From NCBI GenBank assembly GCA_023362775.1, contig JALMGJ010000008.1, positions 40,711,501 to 40,775,500 of the forward strand: a DNA stretch of 64,000 nt, written 5' to 3'. The translations under genes and the position numbers were made by a program. Below are positions 30,440 to 42,392 of this stretch, piece by piece. Positions within the stretch are counted from its first letter, which is position 1. Each line of letters starts with the position of its first letter. The notes under the pieces are model-generated. The model saw nothing but the letters and a program-made list of their open reading frames with translations, did no database searches and was not told the DNA's origin. This stretch comes from Charina bottae. Lineage: Eukaryota; Chordata; Lepidosauria; Squamata; Charinaidae.

Positions 30440-31010
30440 ATAAGCATACCAGTGGATAAAGAAACTTAAAGCTTTATTATAAACTTAAGCAAACAAAGTC
30501 AAACAGAAACACAGTTTAAACAGATTACACAAAGCATAACAAGCATAGCATACAGAAAGAAATACATACATACCAAACAAGGTGATACCTTTATTCTCTT
30601 GTTGCTACCAGGAACTTGGCTAAGATAGCAGAGAATAACCCCAAAAGGAATGGCTGTTGAGTCCCACAGCACCCAGCGTCCTGAGCCTGTATCAAAGTTC
30701 CCAAACTCCAAAGACAATCCTAAGGTTTTTATCAAAACCTGGCTCCCAAACCCCGTGACTAAGCCCAGACTGACCTTGACTGGGATTCCTCCTGGGGCCT
30801 GGCACCTGTCCATGACATCATTCCCAGAGCCTGGGAAGCTATCAGATAAGCCAGTGCCTAAGCATAAACATTTTCTTATCATACCCCCCTCACTCCAAGC
30901 CGCTAGAGGGGCAGCTGGAGGAGTGAACTTATGCTTAAACTTAACAAGCTGGGGGTTTTCTCTCCCCCCACTTCCCATGCCAAGCAGAAATAAAAACAAG
31001 CCAATTAAAC
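30440..31010 (-). mobile_element. Probable LTR-retroelement terminal repeat, antisense
   Basis: On the reverse strand: a purine-rich GAAAACCCCCAGCTTG-type region, a unique 5' section, AGAGAATAAAGGTATCACC, and near the end TTATAATAAAGCTTTAAG (polyadenylation-like). This fits an LTR with U3-R-U5 order, but I could not fix the TG/CA ends or a target duplication. The long open frames here look incidental. Confidence 0.4.
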
Positions 31011-31633
31011 ATCACTATAATTCAAAATAAACTCTAATCTCCTAGGTGTGGGGGAAGGAAAATCAAAACATGCCACCTAACTCCTCAAAATACAAAGGTC
31101 TTCCGCAGGTTGCCACTACAGATGCTGACTAGAGTTGAAAAAATAATGAAATCATCACATTGGAAGGGACCATTTAGGCCAGGAGTCTAAAAATTACAGT
31201 TCAGGTGCCATTTACAACTCACTAGCATCCCTTTTGTGATCGCTGAATGGATGATGCCAAAGAAGATTTGGGCTTTTTTTTTTTTTTGCATTGGGACAAC
31301 TAAACTAGCAAAATGTGTGTCTTAAGCCTGGGAGATGCTAAAGGCCCCCATTTTACCCCTTAAAAGTCCTGAAGTCTCTTCCCCAGAATGGGCCTTGGCC
31401 CTGTCCCTTCCCTAAATGGAGTCTGACATGGCCCTTTGGCTAACAGAATGTGTATCTCCCTGACTTGGCAAATTAGAGAATCCCCAAATGGTGACTATCT
31501 GCCCTCTGCTTGGACGCATCCAGCAAATCAGGGTCCACTGCTTTTCTAGGTCATTGGCTGTGCTGTTGTATTGCTCATTCTGTTAGGATACTTTAACTAA
31601 TGTTCACCTGGCACTCGCCTGCTGTATCCTGTA

Positions 31634-31703
31634 ACCGCCCAGAGTCCCTCTTTTGGGGGAGATGGGCGTTGATGAAATTTGAAAAATAAATAAATAAAGT
31701 AAA
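31634..31703 (+). repeat. L2-type LINE 3' tail
   Basis: AACCGCCCAGAGTCCCTCTT, GGGGGAGATGGGCG and AAAATAAATAAATAAAG: the standard short L2-like terminus with an A/T-rich tail. Confidence 0.65.
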
Positions 31704-31749
31704 ATCCTGCATTCTGGGTTTATAAACCACAGAGCCATTTTGTTTGAAG

Positions 31750-31965
31750 ATTGCTTTCATATCCTATCCCGAGTCTTCTTTTCTTGGGGTTTAACTGACC
31801 CAGTTTTCTTGGTCTTTCTTCTTAGCTGCTAGTCCTCTGATCATCCTCATTGCCCATCTTGGCATCTGTGACAGTTGGTTTGGTTCCCTTTAAAGTGTGG
31901 TGCCCAGAACTAGGCACAAAATGTATTCAAAATGTTGTCTGACCCATGCAGAATAGAGTGGAGAT
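31750..31965 (-). mobile_element. CR1-type LINE 3' fragment, antisense
   Basis: CCGAGTCTTCTTTTCTTGGG, CCTCTGATCATCCTCATTGC, AAAGTGTGGTGCCCAGAACT and GTCTGACCCATGCAGAATAG are in the order and spacing of the CR1-like LINE C-terminal coding region read on the opposite strand. Old and truncated. Confidence 0.65.
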
Positions 31966-32941
31966 ATTCACAAATCAAATATACTTTTAATTAAATATGA
32001 AAATATAATAAACCTATTGTGTTTTGATACAGTGGGTTACGGTGTTTGAAGTCAAAGTAGTAGAGACTTTGCTTTAAATTTCTTTCCCTGTCCTGAATTT
32101 CACTGGGTTGGCCTACTTTACAGGGCTGTTAAAAAAATAAATATGGGGTGTGAGGGAGATGACATATGAGCCTTTCTAAGCTTAGAAACCTTCTGAGACA
32201 CAGATATAATTAAAAATAGCTCTGCAGTTCAACCCTTACTTGTGGTTTTCATTGCACTCTAAAGGCAGTTGTAAGTCCTCTAGATTCTCTGTCCTCTGCT
32301 CCAGAAGACATGTTCTTTTTAAAATCCCAATTGACGGGAGATGAGCTTTACAACTCATTTATATCGCATGGTTCGCCATCTTGCATTTTGTAAAAAAGAA
32401 AAGAACAGCCTTCGCAGTTCTACTTTGTAGCTTGAGAAGTCTCTGTTCTTTTGGCCAGCCCCCACTTTTAACAGCAAGCTGTTTTTCAGCACTATAATAA
32501 TATACCCATTTCTTTTTGTAAAGCAACTTGGAAGCTCAAGTGAGATTTATGCTTTATTACATCCAACTGATTTTGAAACCTAGTTTTTTTTTTTATTAAT
32601 TCACAGCAGCATCTGGCTAAAGAGGAGGGCAAGGGGATTGTCAGATCCATAAAGCAGACACAGCTGAGTCATTTTGGAAGAATATGATGTGGTTGGTAGA
32701 CAACCGTGTCCTCATGTGTTGTCAGCTGAAGCTGGCTCCTAAAAACAGTTTGCAAAGAGGAAATTATCACATAGTGCAATCCTATGCATGCTATTCAGAA
32801 GTGAACCTCATTGAGTTTAACAAGAGTTACTCTCAGGTGTATATAGGATCATAATTATACTGAAATGTTTTTTTTATTGGGTTTACACCTGAGCCATGGA
32901 GTGTTTAAACTTTGGTTTATTGAAGAAACATCATCCTAAGC

Positions 32942-33191
32942 CAGGGGTGGGGAACCTTTTTTCTGCCAAGGGCCATTTGGATATTTATAACCGGGGACCG
33001 GAGGTGGGGTGGGGGGCGGGGTTTCTGGGATTTCCACGGACCGGGGCCCGGAATTTGCGGGCAGGAGCCAATCACAAGCACTGGGGGGCGGGGTTTGCGG
33101 GCAGGAGCCAATCGCATGGAAGGGGCGGGGTTTGCGGGCGGGAGCCCTGCGGGCCTTATACGGCCTGCGGGCCTGACATTGCCCACCCCTG
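32942..33191. mobile_element. hAT-like MITE, 250 bp, perfect 8-bp TSD
   Basis: The termini CAGGGGTGGGGAACC and GGGCAATG complement (TTGCCCACCCCTG) are flanked by TCCTAAGC at 32934-32941 and 33192-33199. The interior carries repeated GGGGCGGGGTTTGCGGGC and GGAGCCAATC blocks. It is non-coding and different in terminus from the 3779-4490 family. Confidence 0.85.
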
Positions 33192-33888
33192 TCCTAAGCT
33201 GTAAACCATGAATGAGTTCACCCTTGCCCAAATCCAGTGAATCCATATTAGGGTGTATTGCAGTGTGTTTTTCCAAATTGTGAAAGTGCCAGATTATATC
33301 CAAGAAAACTGTACAAATGGAGTAGATACAGTCACCCAAGTCCGGTACCAAGGAGTGAAAGCTCATCCACAGAAACGTCTGTCCATGGCAATTATAATTA
33401 TTGTACAAATAGCTTCTTCCGCTACTAAAAAAAAAAGTAGGATTACCAACATTCTTGATACGGCTCAATCTAATTTTGTTTCATAGTTAGTCAGTCTAAA
33501 CTAAATATGAATGATTATTTTGATTGGTTTTCCTTAGATTCCTGAATACCTTTAATGATCCCTATGACAGATTTCATCCATCTTCTATCCTTTTGCTCAT
33601 ATGAGTCTGAATATCACAATCAGTGCAACCCCCCCCCCCACATGTTTAGCTTTTGCTTGCTACACATACAATACTTTTTTTCACTCTCCCCCTTTTGGGA
33701 GAGACGTTCCTGAAGAACTCCTTGCAAACTTGTCAAAAAATAAGAGGGTGATGTGAAGATTTGGGTTTTAAAAAGTTTGCAAAAGAGACATACTATGGGA
33801 TGTTATCCATCCAATTTCTTTATAATATTTCCTATGCACCCTCCCTTCTCTTTCCCATGTCCATCTTTTTTTAATGGTTGCCCTAAAG

Positions 33889-34178
33889 CACAGCTTTCCA
33901 AACTGTGTGTCGTGACACTTTAGTGTGTCGCAACACACAGTCTGGTGTGTCGCCACACAACCCGGAAGTGGCAGCAGGGGTGTGCACGGCGGCGCCGGCG
34001 GCGCCTCATCAGAGCTTCTGCGTTTTAGCGGAGGCTGCCGCCGCCGCCGTACACGCCCCTGCCCCCGTGCGCCCCCCTGCACCGCCGCCGTGCACGTGCG
34101 CGCCCATGCGCGCGCCGCTGCGCCGCTACCGCTGCCGCCGTTGGTGTGTCGCCAACGGCAGCACTTTAGAAAGCACTG
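33889..34178. mobile_element. GC-rich hAT-like MITE, 290 bp, perfect 8-bp TSD
   Basis: Related to 3779-4490: CTTTCCAAACTGTGTGTCG at the left and GGTGTGTCGCCAACGGCA near the right. The target duplication CCCTAAAG lies at 33881-33888 and 34179-34186. The interior is CCGCCG/GCGC-rich, giving spurious open frames. Confidence 0.87.
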
Positions 34179-34609
34179 CCCTAAAGTTTAAGAATTCTTT
34201 AAAAAAAGACACAGTATATACCACATGAACATGTTCTTGCAGATGTAGGAGATCATTGCAGACCTCTGTTGATGCTGCTGCAACATACTTATGAATTTGT
34301 CAGCCTTGGAGGTGTTAGGGAGCTTTGATCTTTTTGCTACAGCTAATGAATGAAGCTCTGCTTCTGGAACTTGTAATTGCTGGTCATTCTGTTGGACTTG
34401 AAGGCCCCATCTTTGAATTTGTAATGGCCTTTCTTCTTGAAAAGGGAGGAAGTGACTTTCCTTTGTATTTCTCAAATTTATGGAGTGGAGTTTTGACAGG
34501 TTCCCGTTGGCCTCCCCCTTGGTGATGAGCGGTGGTATCTGAGGACTGGTCAACGCTCTGGTGCTGTTGTGTTATTTTTATTTGTTTCAAAGGCACGCAG
34601 GGAAGGGGC

Positions 34610-34930
34610 TGCTGTACAAGGTGACGGATATTTAGTGTGTTTGTCTAATTAACTTTTGGCGAAGGATTCGGAACCATTAAGAAGCTAGTTAGTATCGCTC
34701 CCGAATAAACACATCTGGTCCTGCAAAGAGAAGCGGTTCTGCCTGGCTATGGGTGACAGATGTGCTGATGGCTCCCTCTGTCCTCTCCTTTAAATAATTA
34801 ACAATGTGCTGGTGGACGAGTCCTCAAAGCCAGCTGTTTGCTCCACCCTCATTAGCCTGCGGCATCCAGCGCAAGCTCTTCTTTTAGCTCCTCCAACAAT
34901 GGCGTTTTGCTGGGCAGTGGCAGGAGGGGG
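34610..34930. promoter_or_regulatory. Candidate conserved non-coding element
   Basis: A repeat-free block of balanced composition with GTCTAATTAAC, ATAATTAACAATG, GTGACAGATGTG and AACAATGGCG, which look like homeodomain, TALE and SOX-type site cores. It lies deep inside the largest intron. Conservation is a guess from appearance; no alignment was made. Confidence 0.25.
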
Positions 34931-36426
34931 AAATCACATCTTTTGAATAAGACTGGACTCTTAGCTTCTGGGATCTAAAAAGGCACTTGGGGGTTGCAGT
35001 ATAGCCAAGACCACCCACATGGGAAGGATCTGCAAGTGCCCATTCGCTTGGGAGATTGATCTCTGCTTCCGAAGAAAGGGCATCTTAGCAAGACCCACCC
35101 AGATGTTTCATTATTTAGAGGTGCTGGGATGTGGTGGTGAACATCTCTCTTTTGAAAGCAGGGGCGTCTTGTCTTAAGAGTTATTTTCCTGGTTGATGTA
35201 TGGCTGCCCAGCCTGGAACATCTGGGAAAGTATGGGTAATCCCAGCAATGGAGGCAGAGAAGGGGGGAGAGAGAGAGAGTAAGAAAGGAGAGTGAGCAAA
35301 TTCTACATTTTTATCTATTTGTAAAGCATCTCTATTTTATATTCTTATCTGAAAGTTTGGTTTTGTTTGGCAGTGGATGCTGTGATTTGGAGAGTGGGGA
35401 GGGAGTATATGTGAAAGGCAATGCTTTTTTGCCTCGTTTGCAGGAAAATATAGATCTTAATATGTGGTTTAAGTCCGTGATGGCCAACAAGACAGGGCAC
35501 AAAGAACAATATTTAGTGCTTTACTTTTAAAAATGTCCAAACTTTGTTACATTCTATAGTGACTGACAAAGCAACTGTCACTGGTTTCTTCTTGTGATTT
35601 GGGCTGTTTCTGCAGCCTTTTTCCCCCCCTAAAAAAATGTTTTTTTCCCCACAACAGTCAACAATAGCGCAGCTGTCCTTCTGTCTAGTAGAGATCTCAA
35701 ACCTGCAATTTGGCAAGAAGAAAGGAACAAATTGGATAAATACCAGTAAGCGGTTGCAAAAGGAAAAAAAAAAGACTGAAATGAACTCTACAACTTGTTT
35801 GATAAAAATGATTTAAAGAGGCATATGGTATAGTTAAGTATGCTTTCAAAAACATTGGCCTACTTCTGTGAATCAGCTTTTGCATTATTTTAAAGCTATT
35901 AAAGCTAAAAGAAAGGGAAGTCAGGGTGTGAATGGCACATATTTAAAGCATACATCTCTCCCTCCACAAGCACACACACCATCCATTGATAATTCAGGAC
36001 AAAGTTGACGTAAGGGTAATGTTTTTAATTCAGTCTTGTGTTTTTCTGCTTGAGATGTGGGGCTGTTGAAAAAGATGAGGGGTTGAGGATCACTCTTTGT
36101 CAGGATTATTCTGGTGGGGACCACTATCTCCTGGTGGCTAAGATCCGGTGGTGAGAGGACCACAGTTGAAAGAGTAGGTCCCCTTTTCTCCTTCCTGCCT
36201 TTTCTCCTCTAATATCCCTTTTGCTCTACCTGCCCATTGAGGAGTTGCTTCTGGAGGAATGCAGAGGTCTTTGTTAGTTGCAGAGAACCTTGACATTAAG
36301 CCTACAACTGCATGGAATTAGCTCTAAAACCATAGGTTGGATTAGGGTTATCCTTGCCTGGGGGTTAATCTAAGGTAGGAATATGGATGAGAACTCCCCT
36401 TTAGCATTAACTACTGTCCCAGCTGT

Positions 36427-36560
36427 AGCTTGAATCATGTCAACTGGATTTCTATTTTCTCAGTGGAAACGTTTCGCTCCACTGAGAAAATAGAAATCCA
36501 GTTGACATGATTCAAGCTACAGACAATTCCACCTGGATGACTGAGAACCTTCATAGACAT
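36427..36560. mobile_element. Miniature Penelope-like insertion: 43-bp perfect hairpin plus 3' end
   Basis: The left arm (36424-36466) and right arm (36479-36521) are perfect 43-bp inverted repeats containing ATAGAAATCCAGTTGACATG, with a 12-base loop. The tail 36522-36560 (ACAATTCCACCTGGATGACT...) is identical in type to the 3' end of the PLE at 549-1383. It is flanked by the perfect 14-bp duplication ACTGTCCCAGCTGT (36413-36426 and 36561-36574), whose last three bases also extend the left arm. All protein-coding sequence is gone. Confidence 0.85.
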
Positions 36561-37379
36561 ACTGTCCCAGCTGTTCTAGTACATACACATTTATCTATAT
36601 GTCTTTTATTTGTTGTGGAGTCTTGTGTTGCTGTGATTCCCCCCTCCAGTCAATTGTTAAAAATCAACAGTGTGAGTTCTACCATTATGAGGTGGGATAT
36701 AAGGACACAACCTTCTCCTAAATGCAGAAGACTCCCCAAATCCTGGGCCCAACCATGTTTGTGACACGAGTGCAACCCGTTTTCATCTTCACTGCTTCCT
36801 TTGCTTTCCCAAACCATCTCAAATATTCTTCCAGCCACCAAAGGATTTCCCACCTATAAGCTAAGTGGCATAGGCTCTCCCATGCCTGGGGCAGGGAGGG
36901 ATTTTCCTGATGCTGGTATCTAAGATGCTTTTTAAAGTGGATATAAAGGGGGGTTGATCTAGGACATACGTATGTTATTCAAGATTGACGATCCTGGAAC
37001 TTCTTCCTTTAATGCTTATTCTACTGTAGTTCCCCCAACTAAGAATGCAGATTCTTAGCCAGGCAGATATGCAGCCTTTCACTTAGTTGCTAGTGGTAAG
37101 TAAAATTAGCTCCAGGTGACCAACTATGAAGCTTTTCTAAAGTAAAATATAGTTTATGCTCTCCATGTCTGTTCAACCCATTCAACTGACAGAGCGGTAA
37201 AACAGAAAAGCAGCGGACTCATGAGCTAATAGTGTTAGTATACTTGCTTACCATATCTCAGCAGGTAGCTATTTTTTGGACAGAAGAGCTACAAAGACCA
37301 GGCCTGGTTAGTACGTTGATGGGAGACTTTGAGGGAATATTAGAACTGTACACTAGATTAGAAAATTGAAAAAAAACAC

Positions 37380-37490
37380 ATCTTAGATGAAGGCAGTAAC
37401 CAGCCACTTTTGTACTGTTGCCAAGAAAATGACATGGAGGTGTCTGTAAACTCATCTGGAATCGAGCTGGAGTCAAGAGTTGACTTCACT
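37380..37490 (+). repeat. Degraded SINE tail (BovB-related)
   Basis: GAAGGCAGTAACCAGCCACT, TGCCAAGAAAATGACATGG and GAGCTGGAGTCAAGAGTTGA follow the order of the BovB-derived SINE 3' half. The head is missing. Confidence 0.4.
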
Positions 37491-37653
37491 GGTCTACCAA
37501 GTTAATCTAAAGCTTCATTTGGTTGGAAGGCTCATGTTCAGCTGTAGAAGGGAGGCTGATGGATTAGTGTAATTGAGAATCTGCTTGCCTGCTCCACACA
37601 TCATCAGAACCCATCCCCAAGCAGGTCTAATGGCCATATGAATGATTCATGGT

Positions 37654-37770
37654 TCTCCTAGCCTTTCTCAGCCTTGTATCTTCCAAATGCGTTGAATTAC
37701 TACTCCCAGAATTCCTAGCATATAGCTATTGGCCAGGATGGCTGAAAGGTCTAATTCAATGCATCTGGAT
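37654..37770. repeat. MITE-like palindromic scrap
   Basis: GCCTTTCTCAGCCTTGTATC, TACTACTCCCAGAATTCC and GGCCAGGATGGCTGAAAGG: the two ends are roughly inverse to each other, as in the dispersed family seen at 41805 and 23090. Confidence 0.45.
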
Positions 37771-39047
37771 GGAGGGTGAGAGATTGAGAAAGTCAAATTT
37801 AGCTTATGATTTCTTACGTTCCAAATTCCCCCCCTAATTTAAATCTTCCCCCCGCTTCGTAGTTTGCTTAACTAATTTGAGCTAAAATATTTTTAAATGC
37901 TTCAAATCTAGAGGCCATGTTACAGTCTTTTAGACTGGAAAGTGTGTTCACAAGTATCTGGAAATTCAGCAGAACTTCCTCCTATGTAGGTAGGCATAGG
38001 ACTGCACAGGTAACCTCTTATTTTTTAAAAATGCTGTAATCTCAGTGCCTCTAAAAAACTTTCTGAGCCGTTACCAGTTTAATTTTCAATGTGTGGAAAT
38101 TGGAAGTAAATTATTTATTACTTCCAGCAAACGTCTTTCATGGTTTTTATTCCCCCCCCCCATCTTTTGAACTAGATAATAAAATGGCCATATTTTACTG
38201 GATGCCCAGAAAGAGGGGAGCAGAGGAATCCTTTGAAAATAGGTTACAGAGTTGTGAAATGTCAGCTGTATTTCATAAAACAGGAAAGCCTTTCTTAGAC
38301 CAAGGATGGGTGGAAGTGTAGCAGTTAGTTCTACTCTTTAGTCATCCATAAAAGAACAACTATCCAGACTCGGAGAGATAAAGAAGCTTATGATGGAGAT
38401 GTATTTATAGTCTTTGAGCTCATACAGTATTTTATTCCTAGAATCTGCCCCATTCCCCTTTGTATGCAGCGTTTCTTAATACACAGGAACTTTGTTTTCA
38501 GTTCCCCTTAATGTACTCACAAGCGACTTTGCTTTCACCAGATGTAGTGATGGCTACCAATTTCGATGGCTTTAAATGGGGGTGGGGCAAATTCATGGAG
38601 AGATTGGCTAGTAGTGGCTGATAGATTTGATGTCTGTATCTTATATCTTGAATGACAGGCAACATTACTTAAATACCAGCTTGGGGGTGAAACCAACTTG
38701 TGAATTTCCCAAATGCACCTGGTTGGCCACTGTGTGAATATTAGTGTAAATGGACCCCTTAGTCTGATCCAGTGGTACTGTAAATTATGGTATATTGAGT
38801 ACTGCAATATATACTTTTTAAAAGCATGCATCTACTCTTCATTTATATGCTTAATTTTTAAGTATACAACTTTCCAACTCGTTTCCCCTTCTTCCCTGAA
38901 TAAATATGTTTTTGTGAATTCTGAAGCAGAAGCAACAGAGTTCTGTGTGCATTGCTGTCAGTTAATGCTGCAATGGGCACCATTTTGAATCTCACTGAGT
39001 GGCAGATTTTTTTAAAAAAAAATTAAAACATTTTTAGGTAATTAAAC

Positions 39048-39279
39048 AGAGCCAGTTTGGTGTAGTGGTTAAGATGCTGGCCTAGAAACCAGGAAATTGT
39101 GAGTTCTAGGCCTCCCTTAGGCATGAAAGCCGTCTGGGTGACTTTGGGCCAGTCATTCTCTCTCAGCCCAACCCACCTCACAGGGTTGTTGTTGTGGGGA
39201 AAATAGGAGGCAGGAGTGTTATGTTTGTTCACTGCCTTGAGTTATATACTAAAAAGGCAGGAATAATAATAATAATAAT
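39048..39279 (+). mobile_element. SINE family B, single unit, LINE-type tail
   Basis: The head AGAGCCAGTTTGGTGTAGTG, B-box-like GTGAGTTCTAGGCC and CTTAGGCATGAAAGCCGTCT occur once only. The 3' part ACCTCACAGGGTTGTTGTTG, GGGGAAAATAGGAGG and CTTGAGTTATATACTA ends in (AAT)n. It shows the normal, unexpanded layout of the family. Confidence 0.85.
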
Positions 39280-39984
39280 GCAGGGTGATGACCATGAGTC
39301 TGTAAGCATGGCTGAACAATGAAAATCTTGAAATCTGTGCTTTAAATAATTTTCAGTTTTGGGAAACCCATTCTCATTTCGACATTAAAATTCCCATCTG
39401 TTCCCCATACATTCCAGGATCTAGATTTGGAATGCTTATTTAAGTTAGCAGAAAGAATGTAATTCTAGAGAAATCCAAACACACATAAATGTTTCACACA
39501 CTTTTCAGGCATGACTTTTGCTTCATATGGTGTGATATGGGCATAATTTGATTTGGAGATTTGAAATTTGAAATTGGCTTGGAGTTTATGCCTTCACATT
39601 CAATGGCAATCCAGTTTGATTCAGGCCACTTCAAGATGTAATTCAAAAGTCTCCTCCGAAAGTTATGGATGGGGAAGCATCAAACATATCCAGCTGCTTC
39701 ATTTTCTCGGCAGAAAGGAACAAAAGTAGTGGGGAGGCTAGATCTTTAGAGGACATTAAACCTCCCAAATTTCCAGCTGGATATCATCAAGGCTTTCACC
39801 CCAACAAATGTTTGAAATATTTCCTCTATATGACAGAGAGAGAGCAGAGATGAGGAAAAGTTAGCCCAGTTCCTCCAAATTGTCTAGCAAAGATCTTCCA
39901 TTATGTTGATTAAATCAGCATGGAAAGGGAGCTACTCCAACTTAAAAATAAAACTTTCAAAAAAATATAAAGCATATTTATGTA

Positions 39985-40530
39985 TTCATTCATTCATTCA
40001 TTCATTCATTCATTCATTCATTCATTCATTCATTCATTCATTCATTCATATTTCTATGACTGCCCATCTCCCCCAAAAGGGGAACTCTGGGCGGTTTACA
40101 ATAAAATCGATAATTAAAACAGTAAAAGCATAAAATTACAATCCCCAACAGATATAAATAGAGAATAAATAAATAAAAATCCAAATGACGACAAGATCTT
40201 ATACAGAAGGGAGGATGCTACGGCACCAGCCACCCCCAGGAAAAACTATTGCTCTTCCCATCCCAGGCGAGGCGGCAGAACCAGGTCTTCACATTCCTCC
40301 TGAAGGCCGGGAGCGAAGGGACCCGCCTCACCTCTGGGGGAAGAATGTTCCAAAGGGCAGGCGCCACTGCAGAGAAGGCCCGCCTCCTGGACCCCGTCAA
40401 ATGAAATTCCCTTACCGACGGAGTCCGTAGCATTCCCTCTCTGCAAGACCGGGTGGGACGGGTCGATGTTATGGGGATGAGATGGTCCCTCAGGTAACCT
40501 GGCCCCATGCCATGTAGGGCTTTAAAGGTT
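39985..40530 (-). pseudogene. L2-type LINE 3' end with ORF C-terminus, antisense
   Basis: The (ATTC)n microsatellite (39985-40048) is the tail, followed by the inverse of the GCCCAGAGTTCC terminus. The reverse frame 40508-40218 reads GYLRDHLIPITSTRPTRSC and RRAFSAVAPALWNILPPEV, then RRVPSLPAFRRNVKTWF, the hallmark C-terminus of L2/CR1-like LINE proteins. It is 5'-truncated near 40530 (GGCCCCATGCCATGTAGGGC). Confidence 0.75.
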
Positions 40531-40569
40531 ATTATTTAAAGGTTATTGCTTTCTGCACTTACTTTTCGT

Positions 40570-40570
40570 G

Positions 40571-40606
<36 letters not shown>
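40570..40606. repeat. (GT)n(GA)n microsatellite
   Basis: About ten GT units followed by about seven GA units. Confidence 0.9.
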
Positions 40607-40996
40607 TTTGGCATGCAGCACTAAAAATGCACACTGACTTGCCCATGTAGGGTGGGGTGCTTTGCTGCTTCCAATTACTGGATTGTTGAGATATCAGGAG
40701 GGTTGCATAACAGTTTGGCCTGGGCACGGTCCCCTTATTGCTCAAGATTGGCCTGATCTGAGGAGGACTCATTTGTTTTAGTGTTGTGCCTTGCTGGCAA
40801 TGTTCTTTGTTGGTTATTTAGGAGATGCAGTCTAGTACAGTGAGTTATAATGCCACAGAGAAAAAAAGTTGGCATAGAGAAAGTGGCACTTATTGCTGTC
40901 TCCCCTGTCTCAAAAGCAGTAAAGTTTTGGGTAGTGCCTGTATTAGCCTGGCACCCCTTCATTCATTTCTGAGTGTTTGAAACCTGCCCCAGTCAT

Positions 40997-41323
40997 AGGT
41001 AAAGGTTCCCCCCGCACATTTGTGCAGTTGTGTCCGACTCTAGGGGCCAGTGCTCATCTCTGTTTGTTAGCCGAAGGGCCAGCGTTGTCTGAGGACACGT
41101 CCACGGTCATGTGGCCGGCATGACGCATGCGGAACACTGTTACCTACCCACCGAAGTGGTACCTATTCATCTACTTGCATTTGCATGCTTTCGAGTTGCT
41201 AGGTTGGCAAGAGCTGGGGCGAGTGCGGGAGCTCACTCCGTCAGGCGGGGCTAGGGATCCGAACCTATGAACTTGCGATCTTCTGATTGACAAGCCTGGC
41301 GTCTTACCCGCTGAGCCACCACG
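40997..41323 (-). mobile_element. SINE family A, antisense
   Basis: The + strand begins AGGTAAAGGTTCCCCCCGCA and ends CCGCTGAGCCACCACG, the full inverse of the family. The target duplication CCCAGTCAT lies at 40988-40996 and 41324-41332. Several CpG-type substitutions. Confidence 0.88.
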
Positions 41324-41794
41324 CCCAGTCATGCAGGATATAAAAGTCAGGTTTGTCCCAAGTGTGCATCCTGGGCTAGTTGAGCCTGAATTCAGAGTTT
41401 TGAGAATTTAATTCCTAGTTGTGTTGGCAGGACCAGCACAGAAGTGTAAATTCCTTTTGTCACAAGGGAGAGAAAAGTTAGTTTTTGCTACCCCCCCGTG
41501 TTCCAATAAGTAGAGTTTAATGAGGCAATGGTTGGCTATTCATGTCAGTGCAAGTTCTATCACTCAACCTTCTCTTTGTATCTTCACATCCCCTTAGCAT
41601 GGCAGTGGATTTGCCACATTTTGTACTGTATTGTCTACAACAATTCCAGAAGCAGTGGAAAAGCCATTGGGCCTGTGAATCTCTTCACAGGACCACAAAG
41701 TGCTTTGTGGTACCTACTTTAGAGCGAATCCCTGCTTTGATTCAGTCTTCAAATATGTGATTGAATTGTTGTCAAATGGAACCACTCCTTTTCT

Positions 41795-41882
41795 TTTGTT
41801 TGACTTCAATTCCCAGAATTCCCCAGCCAGCCAGGAGTTGAAGTCCACACATCTTAAAATGGTCAAGGTTGAGAAAGATGCT
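41795..41882. repeat. MITE-like palindromic scrap
   Basis: GACTTCAATTCCCAGAATTC and CCAGCCAGCCAGGAGTTGAAG, then TCCACACATCTTAAAATGG and AAGGTTGAGAAAG. This is the right half of the dispersed palindromic family. Confidence 0.5.
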
Positions 41883-42235
41883 ATAGCTTCTGTAACTTCC
41901 TGTCAAAACTTGCCTCCCTTAATTCAGTAATTCCAGTTGAATTGTTGAATTCTCCTTCAGATTTTCAGCTGTTTTTCAGTTTCCCATTCTAACCTACAGT
42001 CCTAGCATTTCTTTGTCCAAGTATAACCAGATATGTCCTAGCTTAGCTTTTCAAGATTGGCTAAAGTAGGCTGGGTGTTGTCTACCTTGCTGAGCACTGA
42101 TGAGCATATAAGGAAGTAAAAAAAATCTGCCTGCTGCAGTTCTGGAACTGCTTTTAAAAGAAATAAAGATGAGACAATATTTTGGATTAGGACTTAAAGC
42201 ATCATGCACTTGGGCATTTATCAACACTAAGTTTA

Positions 42236-42355
42236 AAGAGTCCCCCGTTGGGGGAGATGGATGGTCATATAAATTTAGCTATCTAGCTATCTAGCTATCT
42301 AGCTATCTAGCTATCTAGCTATCTAGCTATCTAGCTATCTAGCTATCTAGCTAGC

Positions 42356-42392
<37 letters not shown>

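Noticed and set aside
30499..31030. Sense and antisense frames of 126 and 166 codons
   Set aside because: No domain; they coincide with the probable LTR and are open on both strands.
32917..33468. 183-codon antisense frame
   Set aside because: Spans the 32942-33191 MITE and unique flank; repetitive GC-rich composition, no homology recognised.
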